Source: UBA1479 sp048263775 (GTDB lineage Bacteria; Pseudomonadota; Alphaproteobacteria; Rhodospirillales; Casp-alpha2). From it: a DNA stretch of 64,000 nucleotides. Position 1 is the stretch's first letter; each line of letters begins with the position of its first letter. Made by a program: the position numbers and the translations under genes. The DNA lies in assembly GCA_048263775.1 (NCBI GenBank), contig JBLXDU010000001.1, positions 310,001-374,000 on the forward strand, written 5' to 3'. Positions 17,269 to 27,947 of the stretch are shown here, one piece after another. Below the pieces are notes generated by a model. The model ran no database searches, was not told where the DNA came from, and was given only the letters and a program-made list of their open reading frames with translations.

Positions 17269-18091
17269 CCGGCCCGGCGAGATCATTCCCCTTCAGCGCG
17301 CCCGCGGTCGGGCCCGGATCGCGGTCCGGGCCGAAGGCGGCATCACGCGCCTGGCGGACCTGTATCAGGACGGCTGCGCCAAAATCCGCCTGCCCAAGGT
17401 CTACGGTCCGTCTTCGGTCGAGGCGGTGTTGCTCAACACGGCGGGCGGTCTCACGGGCGGCGACGTCTATGTGACCGAGGCTGTGGCCGGACCGAATGCT
17501 TCCCTCGTCCTGACCTCCCAGGCCTGCGAGCGGGTCTACCGCGCCACGGGCGACCAGCCGGCGCGGGTCGAGACGCGGCTTTCCGCCGGGGCCGGGGCCA
17601 ATCTGCACTGGCTGCCCCAGGAAACCATTCTGTTCGACGGCGGGCGGTTGGACCGGACCCTGGACGTCGATTTGTCCGGCGACGCGGCGTTCCTGGCGGT
17701 CGAGGCGCTTGTGCTGGGGCGGGTCGCTTCGGGCGAGACGGTTACCGGCGGGGCGTTCGCCGATTCCTGGCGCATCCGCCGCGACGGGCGATTGATCTTT
17801 GCCGACGCAGCGCGGATCGACGGCGACATCGACGCCGTGGCCGCCGGTCCCGCCGTTCTGGCGGGCAACAAGGCGGTGGCGACGGTGGTCCTGGCCGCCC
17901 CCGGCGCGGAAGAAAAACTGGCCGACGCGCGGGCGGTGCTGGATGCGTTGCCCACGGCTGGGGCGAGTGCGATGCCCGGCCTGCTGATCTGCCGCCTGGT
18001 GGCGCCCGACGACCGGGCGCTGCGCGCCTGTCTGGTGCCGCTGTTGAACCTGTTGGCCGGGCGGGCGTTGCCCCGCGTCTGGCACCTCTAG
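17243..18091 (+). CDS. ureD: Urease accessory protein UreD
   Basis: This 282-residue UreD/UreH protein is part of the UreDFG complex that delivers nickel and CO2 to urease. Family marks are the N-terminal GRARIAVRAEGGITRLADLYQDG, LLNTAGGLTGGD, ERVYRAT and LPQETILFDGGRL. ATG 17243 lies inside the end of urtE; the longer open frame upstream is the urtE shadow. ureA follows after 27 bases with GGGAGG as its ribosome site. Confidence 0.95.
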   Translation: MYDGTSPSDRPGEIIPLQRARGRARIAVRAEGGITRLADLYQDGCAKIRLPKVYGPSSVEAVLLNTAGGLTGGDVYVTEAVAGPNASLVLTSQACERVYRATGDQPARVETRLSAGAGANLHWLPQETILFDGGRLDRTLDVDLSGDAAFLAVEALVLGRVASGETVTGGAFADSWRIRRDGRLIFADAARIDGDIDAVAAGPAVLAGNKAVATVVLAAPGAEEKLADARAVLDALPTAGASAMPGLLICRLVAPDDRALRACLVPLLNLLAGRALPRVWHL

Positions 18092-18118
18092 ACGTCAAAG
18101 AAGATAAAGGGAGGATCC

Positions 18119-18421
18119 ATGAACCTGACACCCAGAGAAAAGGACAAGCTGCTGATCGCCATGGCGGCGATGGTCGCGCGCAAGCGGCTGGAGCGGGGGG
18201 TCAAGCTGAACCATCCGGAAGCCATCGCGCTGATTTCCGACTTCGTGGTCGAGGGGGCCCGCGACGGGCGCACCGTCGCCGACCTGATGGAGGCAGGGGC
18301 CCATGTCATCACCCGCGATCAGGTCATGGAAGGCATCCCTGAGATGATCCACGACGTGCAGGTCGAAGCGACCTTTCCCGACGGGACCAAGCTGGTCACC
18401 GTCCACAACCCGATCCGTTAA
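18119..18421 (+). CDS. ureA: Urease gamma subunit UreA
   Basis: This 100-residue small urease subunit starts MNLTPREKDKLLIAMAA and contains LNHPEAIALISDFVVEGARDG and VHNPI at the end, all diagnostic. Length is the family standard. It is preceded by a strong GGGAGG and followed after 11 bases by ureB. Confidence 0.97.
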   Translation: MNLTPREKDKLLIAMAAMVARKRLERGVKLNHPEAIALISDFVVEGARDGRTVADLMEAGAHVITRDQVMEGIPEMIHDVQVEATFPDGTKLVTVHNPIR

Positions 18422-18432
18422 GGGAGGATGCC

Positions 18433-18752
18433 ATGATCCCAGGTGAAATCATCGCGGCCCCCGGCGAGATCGAATTGAACGCGGGCCAGCCGACCGTGAC
18501 CCTGACCGTCGCCAACACGGGCGACCGCCCGGTCCAGGTCGGCAGCCACTATCATTTCTATGAAACCAATGAAGCGCTGGACTTTGATCGCGAGAAGACG
18601 CGGGGCATGCGCCTCGACATCGCGTCGGGCACGGCCGTGCGGTTCGAACCGGGCCAGTCCCGCGACGTGACCCTGGTGCCGCTTTTGGGGGCGCGCAAGG
18701 TCTACGGTTTCAATCAAAAGGTCATGGGCGATCTCGATGGGGGGGCGAACTG

Positions 18753-18753
<1 letters not shown>
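18433..18753 (+). CDS. ureB: Urease beta subunit UreB
   Basis: This is a 106-residue urease subunit with MIPGEIIAAPGEIELNAG, VGSHYHFYETNEAL, RLDIASGTAVRFEPG and GARKVYGF, all typical of UreB. Its stop overlaps the ureC start by one base, so the alpha subunit is probably translated by coupling. Confidence 0.97.
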
Positions 18754-20465
<1,712 letters not shown>

Positions 20466-20476
20466 GGGAGACGGAC

Positions 20477-20980
20477 ATGCTTCGGGCAACGGCGCTCAAG
20501 CGGAAAGGGGACTGGTCGGGGGCGGCGGCCGATACGGTGGTGCTCGACTTCGACCATCGCCATCGGCGGCGGCTCGCCATGACGGGCACGGGCGGTCTGG
20601 CGTTCCTGCTCGACTTGGCCGAGGCCGAGGCGCTGGCCGACGGTGACGGCCTGATGCTCGACGACGGCCGTCTCGTCGCCGTGACGGCGGCGGCGGAACC
20701 TCTGGTCGAGGTCACCTGTGATGATGCCGATCACCTGGTCCGCGTCGCCTGGCATCTGGGCAACCGGCACCTGCCGACGGAATTGCTGGGCGACCGATTG
20801 CGCATCCGCCGCGATCACGTGATCGAGGACATGCTGGTCAAGCTGGGGGCGACGGTGACCCATGTGTCGGCCCCTTTCAATCCGGAGGGCGGGGCCTATG
20901 GCCATGGCCGCACTCATGGTCACGATCACGGCGATGATCATGACCATCATCACGGGCACGGAAGCCATTCCCATGGATAA
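20477..20980 (+). CDS. ureE: Urease nickel metallochaperone UreE with His-rich tail
   Basis: This is a 167-residue UreE. The N-terminal domain and the central metal-binding domain (VRVAWHLGNRHLP with its key His) are followed by a tail from about residue 143 rich in His, Asp and Gly, with 11 His in the last 25 residues. Such a tail stores and delivers nickel. Its end overlaps ureF by eight bases. Confidence 0.95.
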   Translation: MLRATALKRKGDWSGAAADTVVLDFDHRHRRRLAMTGTGGLAFLLDLAEAEALADGDGLMLDDGRLVAVTAAAEPLVEVTCDDADHLVRVAWHLGNRHLPTELLGDRLRIRRDHVIEDMLVKLGATVTHVSAPFNPEGGAYGHGRTHGHDHGDDHDHHHGHGSHSHG

Positions 20981-21662
20981 GTCCTTGATGAGTTCGGGGG
21001 CGCTTTACCGGCTGCTGGCCTGGCTGTCGCCGGGCTATCCCGTGGGTGCCTTCGCCTATAGCCACGGCCTGGAATGGGCGGTGGAAACGGGGGCGGTGGC
21101 CGACTGGGCGGGCCTGGACCGCTGGCTGCGCGACCTTCTGGCCCATGGCGGGGCCTGGACGGATGCCGTCCTGTTCGCCCGCGCCCATGACGCCGCCATC
21201 GCGGGGGACCGGGCCGGATTGGCGGAGATCAACGATCTCGCCGTCGCCTTGTGCCCCTCGTCGGAACGGCGGCTGGAAACCACGGCCCAGGGCAACGCCT
21301 TCCTGCTCGCCACGCGGGCGAGCTGGCCTTGGGACGACGACGATGTGAATGCGATCCCGGGGGACTGCGCCTATCCGGTGGCCGTCGCCTGGGCCGCCGC
21401 CGGGCATGGCCTGCCTTTGGAGCCGGCCCTGCATGCTTATGTCCATGCCGTGGCGGCCAATTTGATTTCCGCGGGCGTGCGGCTGATCCCGCTTGGCCAG
21501 ACCGACGGCCAGCGCGTGCTGGCGGCGCTGGAAGACGCCGTGGCGCAGACGGCCGCCGCCGCCCAGGTGGCGGACCTTGCCGCCCTCGGCGGCTGCGCCT
21601 TTCTTTCCGACGTGGCCGCCATGCGCCACGAAACCCAGTACACGAGGCTTTTCAGATCATGA
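20973..21662 (+). CDS. ureF: Urease accessory protein UreF
   Basis: This is a 229-residue all-alpha accessory protein with the UreF marks LLAWLSPGYPVGAFAYSHGLEWAVE, LTTA-like ETTAQGNAFL and SAGVRLIPLGQTDGQR. ATG 20973 lies inside the His-rich end of ureE; a downstream ATG at 20991 is possible. It overlaps ureG by four bases (ATGA). It acts with UreD and UreG in urease activation. Confidence 0.94.
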   Translation: MDKSLMSSGALYRLLAWLSPGYPVGAFAYSHGLEWAVETGAVADWAGLDRWLRDLLAHGGAWTDAVLFARAHDAAIAGDRAGLAEINDLAVALCPSSERRLETTAQGNAFLLATRASWPWDDDDVNAIPGDCAYPVAVAWAAAGHGLPLEPALHAYVHAVAANLISAGVRLIPLGQTDGQRVLAALEDAVAQTAAAAQVADLAALGGCAFLSDVAAMRHETQYTRLFRS

Positions 21663-22300
21663 CCACATCCCCCCATGGACCACTCCGCGTCGGCATCGGC
21701 GGGCCCGTCGGCTCCGGCAAGACGGCGCTGATGGAACAGTTGTGCCGCGCCTTCCGCGACACCCACGACATCTGCGCCATCACCAACGACATCTATACCA
21801 AGGAAGACGCCGAGGCCCTGACCCGGCGGGGTGCTCTGGCGCCGGAGCGCATCATGGGCGTGGAAACGGGGGGCTGCCCGCACACGGCGATTCGCGAGGA
21901 CGCGTCCATCAATCTGGCTGCCGTGGCGGAAATGCGGAAGACCTTTCCGGGCCTGGACCTGATCCTGATTGAATCTGGCGGCGACAATCTGGCGGCGACA
22001 TTCAGCCCCGAACTGGCCGACATCACCATCTACGTGATCGACGTCTCGGCCGGTGAAGAAATCCCCCGCAAGGGCGGGCCGGGTATCACCCGCTCGGACC
22101 TTCTGGTCATCAACAAGACGGATTTGGCCCCCCATGTCGGCGCCGACCTGGGGGTCCTGGATCGGGATGCCAAACGCATGCGCGGCGACCGCCCCTTCGT
22201 CTTCACCAATATGAAGACCGGGGCGGGCGTGGCCGAGATTTCAGATTTGGTGTGCAGCCTGGGAGGGCTTGCGCCGTCCCTCGCCAAGGCGGAAAGCTGA
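21659..22300 (+). CDS. ureG: Urease accessory GTPase UreG
   Basis: This 213-residue GTPase energises nickel insertion into urease. It has the P-loop GGPVGSGKTAL, TNDIYTKEDAE, GVETGGCPHTAIREDAS with the metal-binding CPH, ESGGDNLAATFSPEL and the guanine-specificity motif NKTDLAPHVGADL. It is the last gene of the unit; no clear terminator is visible after it. Confidence 0.97.
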   Translation: MTTSPHGPLRVGIGGPVGSGKTALMEQLCRAFRDTHDICAITNDIYTKEDAEALTRRGALAPERIMGVETGGCPHTAIREDASINLAAVAEMRKTFPGLDLILIESGGDNLAATFSPELADITIYVIDVSAGEEIPRKGGPGITRSDLLVINKTDLAPHVGADLGVLDRDAKRMRGDRPFVFTNMKTGAGVAEISDLVCSLGGLAPSLAKAES

Positions 22301-22370
22301 GCGCGATCTTGACCGCAACGGACCCAATTGCCGATAAGAACGGCGACAACCTCCACCACCGTGAACCGGC

Positions 22371-22769
22371 ATGAAGAAACAATCCAAGAAGTTCAAGGTG
22401 TTCCGCGCGTCCGCCGGGCTCGGCCTGCGCGCCCTTCGGGATTTCAAGAAGTCCGAGGAACTCATCGAATACACGGGCCCCCGCATCAGCACCAAGAACG
22501 CCGACGCCAAGCCGAACCGTTATCTGTTTCAGCTGAACGACAAGTATTACATCGACGGCTCGCCGCGCTCGAACCTGGCGCGCTACATCAATCATTCCTG
22601 CCGGCCGAACGCCAAGGCGTTTGTCAGCCATGATGAAAAGCGCATCACCATCGAGGCGATCCGGCCGATCAAGGAAGGCGAGGAAATCACCTACGATTAC
22701 GGCAAGGAGTACTTCGAGGAATACATCAAGCCGGTCGGCTGCCGCTGCGTGAAATGCGCAGGCTCTTGA
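22371..22769 (+). CDS. Small SET-domain protein
   Basis: This 132-residue protein is almost entirely a SET domain, the fold of protein lysine methyltransferases. The SAM and substrate motifs ARYINHSCRPNA and GEEITYDYG are intact, and a post-SET-like cysteine cluster (CRCVKCAG) ends the protein. Free-standing bacterial SET proteins exist, but their targets are mostly unknown. It lies 70 bases after ureG with a weak ribosome site and may have its own promoter. Confidence 0.87.
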   Translation: MKKQSKKFKVFRASAGLGLRALRDFKKSEELIEYTGPRISTKNADAKPNRYLFQLNDKYYIDGSPRSNLARYINHSCRPNAKAFVSHDEKRITIEAIRPIKEGEEITYDYGKEYFEEYIKPVGCRCVKCAGS

Positions 22770-22845
22770 CGGCATTCTGAAAACGGGGACGATGGGGCCG
22801 GGCAAAACCAAGCCCGCAAGAAACGCCAGCCCGCAGGAAACACCC

Positions 22846-24054
22846 ATGACCGATCTGGAATTCGCGGCCCGCATGGACCGCATCGAAACCTCGCCCTCCG
22901 CCGTGATGACGCAGCGCGCCCGCGAAATGAAGGAAGCGGGGCGGGACATCATCTCTCTGTCCTCGGGCCAGCCCGATTTTCCGACCCCCGACCACGTGAT
23001 GGAGGCGGCGATCCGGGCCATGCGCGAGGGCCAGACGACCTATACCCCCATCGCCGGGACCAACGCGCTGAAGGACGCCATCATCGCCAAGTTCAAGCGC
23101 GAGAACGGCCTGGACTACACGCGCGACCACATCATCGTCGGCAATGGCGCCAAGCAGGTGATCTTCAACGCCTTCACCGCCGGGACCGACGACGGGGACG
23201 AGGTCATCCTGCCGGCGCCCTACTACGTGGCTTATATCGACATGATCAAGTTCGCGGGCGGCGTGCCGGTCATCGTGCCCTGCCCGGAAGACCAGGATTT
23301 CAAGCTGACGCCGGACCAGTTGCGGGGGGCGATCACGCCGAAGACGCGCTGGCTGCTGCTCAACTCGCCCAACAACCCGACCGGGGCAGTTTACGAAGAG
23401 GCCGATCTCCGCGCCCTTGCCGATGTGCTGCTGGAATATCCCCGCGTCTGCATCATCGCCGACGATATCTACGAACATATCGCCTTCGACGGGCTGAAAT
23501 TCGCGACCATCGCCAAGGTGGAGCCCAAGCTGTTCGACCGCACGGTGACCGTCAACGGCGTGTCCAAGGCCTTTGCGATGACCGGCTGGCGCATTGGCTA
23601 TGCCGGGGCCCATCCGTCCCTGGTCAAACAGATGATCAAGCTGCAGTCCCTGGTCACCGTGGGCGCGGCCTCGGTCAGTCAGGCCGCCGCCGTGGAGGCC
23701 CTCAACGGGCCGCAGGGCTATGTCGCCGAACGCTCCAAATCCTTCGAGGAGCGCCGCGATCTGGTCGTTTCCATGCTTAACCAGGCGTCGGGCATTTCCT
23801 GCCCCGTGCCCAAGGGCGCGTTCTACGTCTATCCCAATTGCGCCGGGGTGATCGGCAAGACCACGCCGTCGGGCCAGGTCATCGAAAACGACCGGGATTT
23901 CGTCATGTATCTGCTGGAATCGGAAGGGGTTGCCACGGTCCACGGCGGGGCCTACGGAGTGTCGCCCTATTTCCGCATTTCCTACGCGGCGGCGGTCGAG
24001 GAACTGACCCAGGCCTGCGAGCGCATCCAGCGCGCCTGCGCGGCCCTGCGCTAG
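22846..24054 (+). CDS. Aspartate aminotransferase-like PLP enzyme (class I)
   Basis: This is a 402-residue fold-type I aminotransferase. It shows SLSSGQPDFPTPDHV, NGAKQVI, LLNSPNNPTGAVY, IADDIYEHIAFDG and the PLP lysine in NGVSKAFAMTGWRIGYA. This is the layout of class I-beta aspartate aminotransferases of alphaproteobacteria. Start 22846 is favoured by homologue starts (MTDLEFAARMDRI); an upstream in-frame ATG at 22792 is less likely. Confidence 0.92.
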   Translation: MTDLEFAARMDRIETSPSAVMTQRAREMKEAGRDIISLSSGQPDFPTPDHVMEAAIRAMREGQTTYTPIAGTNALKDAIIAKFKRENGLDYTRDHIIVGNGAKQVIFNAFTAGTDDGDEVILPAPYYVAYIDMIKFAGGVPVIVPCPEDQDFKLTPDQLRGAITPKTRWLLLNSPNNPTGAVYEEADLRALADVLLEYPRVCIIADDIYEHIAFDGLKFATIAKVEPKLFDRTVTVNGVSKAFAMTGWRIGYAGAHPSLVKQMIKLQSLVTVGAASVSQAAAVEALNGPQGYVAERSKSFEERRDLVVSMLNQASGISCPVPKGAFYVYPNCAGVIGKTTPSGQVIENDRDFVMYLLESEGVATVHGGAYGVSPYFRISYAAAVEELTQACERIQRACAALR

Positions 24055-24141
24055 GAGGCATCACGGTCCCGACTTCCCTTTTCGGCCGTGGCCCGTTAAA
24101 CGGGCGGCACATTCTTTTGCGGACCTTTGCGGGAAATCGAC

Positions 24142-24723
24142 ATGACCACGGAAACCGACCTTCTTGAGCGCAGCGGCGGCGCTTGCGAGCTTTGCGCCGC
24201 CACGGACGACTTGGGGGTCTTCGACGTGCCGTCGGCACCCGCCGGAATGGCGGACACCAGTGTGCTTCTGTGCCCGACTTGCCGAGCCCAGATCGACGGC
24301 GCGGCGGCGATGGAGGCCGATCACTGGCGGTGCCTCGCCGACAGCATGTGGACGCCGGTGCCCGCGGTTCAGGTCATGGCCTGGCGCATCCTGAACCGGT
24401 TCAAGGCAGAGGCCTGGGCGGCGGACCTTCTCGACCAGCTTTACCTGGACGACGAGACCCTGGCCTGGGCCCAATCCGGCGCCGATGCCGGGGCGGACGA
24501 CGACGGGGTGGTGCACCGCGATTGCCACGGCGCCGTGCTGGATGTCGGCGATACGGTGACCCTGATCAAGGACCTGACCGTCAAGGGGGCCAATTTCACG
24601 GCCAAGCGCGGCACCGCCGTGCGCGGCATCTCCCTGGTGCGCGACAACGCGGCGCAGATCGAAGGCCGGGTCAACGGCCAGCAGATCGTCATCCTGACGG
24701 AATTCGTCAAGAAATCCGCCTGA
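24142..24723 (+). CDS. PhnA-like zinc-ribbon protein
   Basis: This 193-residue protein has an N-terminal zinc ribbon (CELC ... CPTC, about residues 15-55) and a C-terminal PhnA domain (about 125-193: CHGAVLDVGDTVTLIKDLTVKGANFTAKRGTAVRG written in the family pattern). The PhnA name comes from an alkylphosphonate operon, but the family's real function is unclear. ATG 24142 is preferred to an upstream TTG. The link to the phosphonate genes at 8-11 kb is not supported by position. Confidence 0.85.
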   Translation: MTTETDLLERSGGACELCAATDDLGVFDVPSAPAGMADTSVLLCPTCRAQIDGAAAMEADHWRCLADSMWTPVPAVQVMAWRILNRFKAEAWAADLLDQLYLDDETLAWAQSGADAGADDDGVVHRDCHGAVLDVGDTVTLIKDLTVKGANFTAKRGTAVRGISLVRDNAAQIEGRVNGQQIVILTEFVKKSA

Positions 24724-24776
24724 TCCCTCCCATCGCCGCCGTTTCCTCCGGCCGCGCGTTCCGCTAGGCTTGGCCC

Positions 24777-25436
24777 ATGCGTGACGTAACCCTGACCTTC
24801 GACAATGGGCCCGAACCCGACGTGACGCCGGGGGTGCTCGATGTGCTGGCGCGGACCGGCGTGCCCGCCAGTTTCTTCGTTCTCGGCCACAAGATCGCCG
24901 ACCCGGCCCGGCGCAAGCTGGCCGAGCGCGCGGCGGCCGAAGGCCATTGGATCGCCAATCATACCTATAGCCACGAAACCCCCTTGGGGAAGCTGCCGGG
25001 CCTCGACGTGCCCGAGGCCGAGATCGGCCGCACCCAGGCCCTGATCGGCGACCTTGCCCATCCCGACAAGTTCTTCCGCCCGTTCGGCGGCGGCGGGGCG
25101 CTCGGCCCGCATCTGTTGAGCCGCCCGGTCGCGGATTATCTGATCGACGGCCGCTATACCTGCGTGCTGTGGAACGCCATCCCCCGCGACTGGGCGGAGC
25201 CGGAAATATGGGTCGAAACAGCGCTGGAGATCATTTCTCCTCTTGACCACGCATTGATTGTGGTTCACGACCTGCCCACGGGCGCCATGGCGCATCTGGA
25301 GCGCTTCATCGGCCGCGTTCGGGACACGGGCGGCGCCTTCCGCCAGGACTTTCCAGAGAATTGCGTGCCGCTCCGCCGGGGGCGGATTACGGGCGATTTC
25401 GGCGCCTGCGTCACCGAGACGGCCGGTGCCGCCTGA
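24777..25436 (+). CDS. Polysaccharide deacetylase (NodB domain) with altered metal motif
   Basis: This 219-residue NodB-fold protein has no signal peptide. Motif 1 is TFDNGP rather than TFDDGP, so the metal-binding second Asp is Asn; motif 2 HTYSH and motif 3 FRPFGG are present. The domain fills the protein. Either activity is changed or this is a variant subfamily; the substrate is unknown. It is separated by 53 bases from the PhnA-like gene. Confidence 0.82.
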   Translation: MRDVTLTFDNGPEPDVTPGVLDVLARTGVPASFFVLGHKIADPARRKLAERAAAEGHWIANHTYSHETPLGKLPGLDVPEAEIGRTQALIGDLAHPDKFFRPFGGGGALGPHLLSRPVADYLIDGRYTCVLWNAIPRDWAEPEIWVETALEIISPLDHALIVVHDLPTGAMAHLERFIGRVRDTGGAFRQDFPENCVPLRRGRITGDFGACVTETAGAA

Positions 25437-25532
25437 GCCGCAGACCCGGTCGACACGGGACCAGCACACAAAATTGAACCCCGGCGGCATCCCCAAGGAA
25501 TGCCGCCCATTTGCAAAGTGAAAGAGACGGAC

Positions 25533-27101
25533 ATGCCGACCAAAAGTGCGACGAATGAAGCCAAGGCGAAACTTGTCGTGCGTCATGCACGGGCAGCCGA
25601 CGTGTCGGCGGTCCAGAAGCTGTATAAGAAGGTCTATCCCGGCATGTCCGCCTATTCGGCGGACCAGCTGCGCGGCCAGATCAACAACTTCCCGCAAGGC
25701 CAGTTCGTCGCCACCTACGAGGACGAGATCGTCGGCTATTGCGCCACCTTCCGCATCGCCGAGGCGATCGCCTTCGCCCCCCATACCTGGTGGCAGATCA
25801 CCGGCAACGGCTTCGCCTCGCGCCATGATCCGGCCGGCGATTGGCTCTACGGCATGGAGGTCTTCGTCGATCCCGAGTTCCGGGGGCTACGCATCGGGCA
25901 GCGGCTGTATGCGGCGCGCAAGGCGCTGGCGACGGAATTGCATCTGAAGGGCATCGTGTTCGGCGGCCGTATCCCGGGCTATGCCCGGCGGTCCAAGAAG
26001 ATCGGTTCGCCCCGCGCCTATGTGGACGCGGTGGCGGCCAAGAACCTTCGCGATTCCGTGCTCGGCTTCCAGCTTCGCAACGGGTTCGAAATTTATGGCG
26101 TGCTGGAAAACTATCTGCCATCGGATAAGGAATCCGGCGGCCATGCGGCGCATCTGGTGTGGCGTGACCCGAAATACATCGCGCCCGAACCGGTATCGTC
26201 GCGCCCAAGCAACCGTTCCGTCGACACGGTCCGCGTCAGCCTGGTTCAGTATCAGCAGCGGCGGGTCAAATCGTTCGAGGAATTCGCCGCCCAGGTCGAA
26301 TACTTCGTCGACGTGGTTGCCGACTATAAATCCGATTTCGTGGTGTTCCCCGAACTGTTCACCCTGCAATTGCTGTCGATCGAGAACGAACAGATTCCGG
26401 CGTCGGAAGCCATCGCCCATCTTACCCGCTATACCGAGCCCCTGAAGGAGCTTTTGAGCGGCCTCGCCGTTAGCTACAACATCAACATCATCGGCGGATC
26501 GCACCCCTCGCGCGAAGAAAACGGCGACATCCGGAACACCTGTTACGTCTGCCTGCGCGACGGCTCCATCCATCGTCAGGACAAGATCCACCCGACGCCC
26601 AACGAACGCTATTGGTGGCATATCCAGGGCGGGACGGAGGTCTCGACCATCATGACCGACTGCGGGCCGATCGGCGTCAACATCTGCTACGATTCAGAGT
26701 TTCCCGAACTGTCCCGCCATCTGGTCGACCAGGGGGCGCAGATTCTGTTCGTGCCGTTCTGCACGGACGAGCGGCAAAGCTACATGCGCGTGCGCTATTG
26801 CGGGCAGGCGCGGGCCGTGGAAAACCAGATGTTCGTGGTGCTGGCCGGCAACGTCGGCAACCTGCCCAATGTCGACAACATGGACATCCAATACGCGCAA
26901 AGCTGCATCCTGACCCCCTGCGACGTCGCCTTCGCCCGCGACGGCATCGCCGCCGACACGACGCCCAACGTGGAAATGGTCGCCTTCGCCGATCTGCGCC
27001 TCGACAACCTGAAGACCGCGCGCCATTCCGGCACGGTGCAGAATTTGAAGGACCGGCGTTTTGATCTTTACCGCATCGACTGGCGGGGCGATCACGACTA
27101 G
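25533..27101 (+). CDS. GNAT acetyltransferase fused to a nitrilase-type hydrolase
   Basis: This is a 522-residue two-domain protein. Residues about 15-210 are a GNAT N-acetyltransferase (FVDPEFRGLRIGQRLYAARK is the acetyl-CoA loop). Residues about 228-515 are a carbon-nitrogen hydrolase with the triad Glu274 (FPELF), Lys351 (DKIHPTP) and Cys385 (NICYDSEFP). The fusion is a recognised architecture with unknown substrate; a coupled acyl/amide reaction on an amine is a reasonable inference. Start 25533 fits the GNAT start and a nearby GAGAC. Confidence 0.92.
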   Translation: MPTKSATNEAKAKLVVRHARAADVSAVQKLYKKVYPGMSAYSADQLRGQINNFPQGQFVATYEDEIVGYCATFRIAEAIAFAPHTWWQITGNGFASRHDPAGDWLYGMEVFVDPEFRGLRIGQRLYAARKALATELHLKGIVFGGRIPGYARRSKKIGSPRAYVDAVAAKNLRDSVLGFQLRNGFEIYGVLENYLPSDKESGGHAAHLVWRDPKYIAPEPVSSRPSNRSVDTVRVSLVQYQQRRVKSFEEFAAQVEYFVDVVADYKSDFVVFPELFTLQLLSIENEQIPASEAIAHLTRYTEPLKELLSGLAVSYNINIIGGSHPSREENGDIRNTCYVCLRDGSIHRQDKIHPTPNERYWWHIQGGTEVSTIMTDCGPIGVNICYDSEFPELSRHLVDQGAQILFVPFCTDERQSYMRVRYCGQARAVENQMFVVLAGNVGNLPNVDNMDIQYAQSCILTPCDVAFARDGIAADTTPNVEMVAFADLRLDNLKTARHSGTVQNLKDRRFDLYRIDWRGDHD

Positions 27102-27119
27102 GGGCGGTGGCGTTCCGCC

Positions 27120-27824
27120 TCAGGCGGCGATCCGGCGCCCGAAGCGGTCTTGCACAAAAGCCGTGATCTCGTCGAACCGGCAGCCGGCGCGGACCACCGT
27201 GTAATCGCGGAAATCGATGATGGTCGACGACAGGCCCTGGTCGTTGGCGTCGCGGCACCGCCCGTGGTCGATCACGATGTCGGCGGCGGCCACCACGTCG
27301 GGCTCGATCTCGGCGACCGTGTATTTGGAGCCCGACAGCGACTGATTGGCGCTGGAGCCGAACACCGGCGTGCCGCGGCTGTGGCTCAGTGCGGCTAGGG
27401 CGTTGTGCAGCGGCCCCGCGTTCAGCAGCATGTCCATGGTCGGCCCCTTGGTCGAGGTTTCCAGCACGAAGGGTTCGACGCTGTTCAGCAGCGGATGATC
27501 CCGCCGGTACTCGGCGACGATGGAAAACGGCAGGTCGGCGTCTTCGATCAGGGCCTGGCGGATCGCCTGGGCCTCGTCGTCCAGCACGTGCAGGTCGGCC
27601 GAGGCCGCCGCCCCCCCGAACATCCCCGACGGCTTCTCGAAACTGCGGCGCTTGACCTCGAAGATGCGGCGGATGGCGTCCTCCGTGCGGCCCAGGATGG
27701 CATAGGCGACGTTCAGCGGAATGATCGCGATGCCGCCGCGGTCAAGCACATCCATGACGTCGCGGGCTTCCTGTTCGACATCATGGCCGATGGGGTTGTC
27801 GGTGGTGGGGGTGGTCGTGGGCAT
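27120..27824 (-). CDS. Sua5/YciO/YrdC-family protein
   Basis: This is a 234-residue protein with a YrdC-like domain: GGIAIIPLNVAYAILG, KRRSFEKPSGMF, and GTPVFGSSANQSLSGSKYTVAEIEPDV in the order of threonylcarbamoyl-AMP synthases. The usual KxR and SxN nucleotide-binding patterns are recognisable but the sequence is divergent, so it may be a paralogue rather than the tRNA t6A enzyme. The start is uncertain: an in-frame ATG at 27872 would add 16 residues. It is convergent with the GNAT-nitrilase gene. Confidence 0.8.
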   Translation of the reverse strand: MPTTTPTTDNPIGHDVEQEARDVMDVLDRGGIAIIPLNVAYAILGRTEDAIRRIFEVKRRSFEKPSGMFGGAAASADLHVLDDEAQAIRQALIEDADLPFSIVAEYRRDHPLLNSVEPFVLETSTKGPTMDMLLNAGPLHNALAALSHSRGTPVFGSSANQSLSGSKYTVAEIEPDVVAAADIVIDHGRCRDANDQGLSSTIIDFRDYTVVRAGCRFDEITAFVQDRFGRRIAA

Positions 27825-27947
27825 GATCAGGGGCTCGCATGGTCTGGGGTGGACGGGGCGCCAGTCGATCATGCCGGGGGTGATGGGACAAATAGAAATA
27901 TGTGAACGATATATCGGGAAATGAGATCGGGAGGCGTGAGCGCTAGG

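Noticed and set aside
24142..24723. Linking the PhnA-like protein to the phosphonate genes at 8-11 kb
   Set aside because: It is 13 kb away on the other side of the urea unit, and the PhnA domain has no proven phosphonate role.
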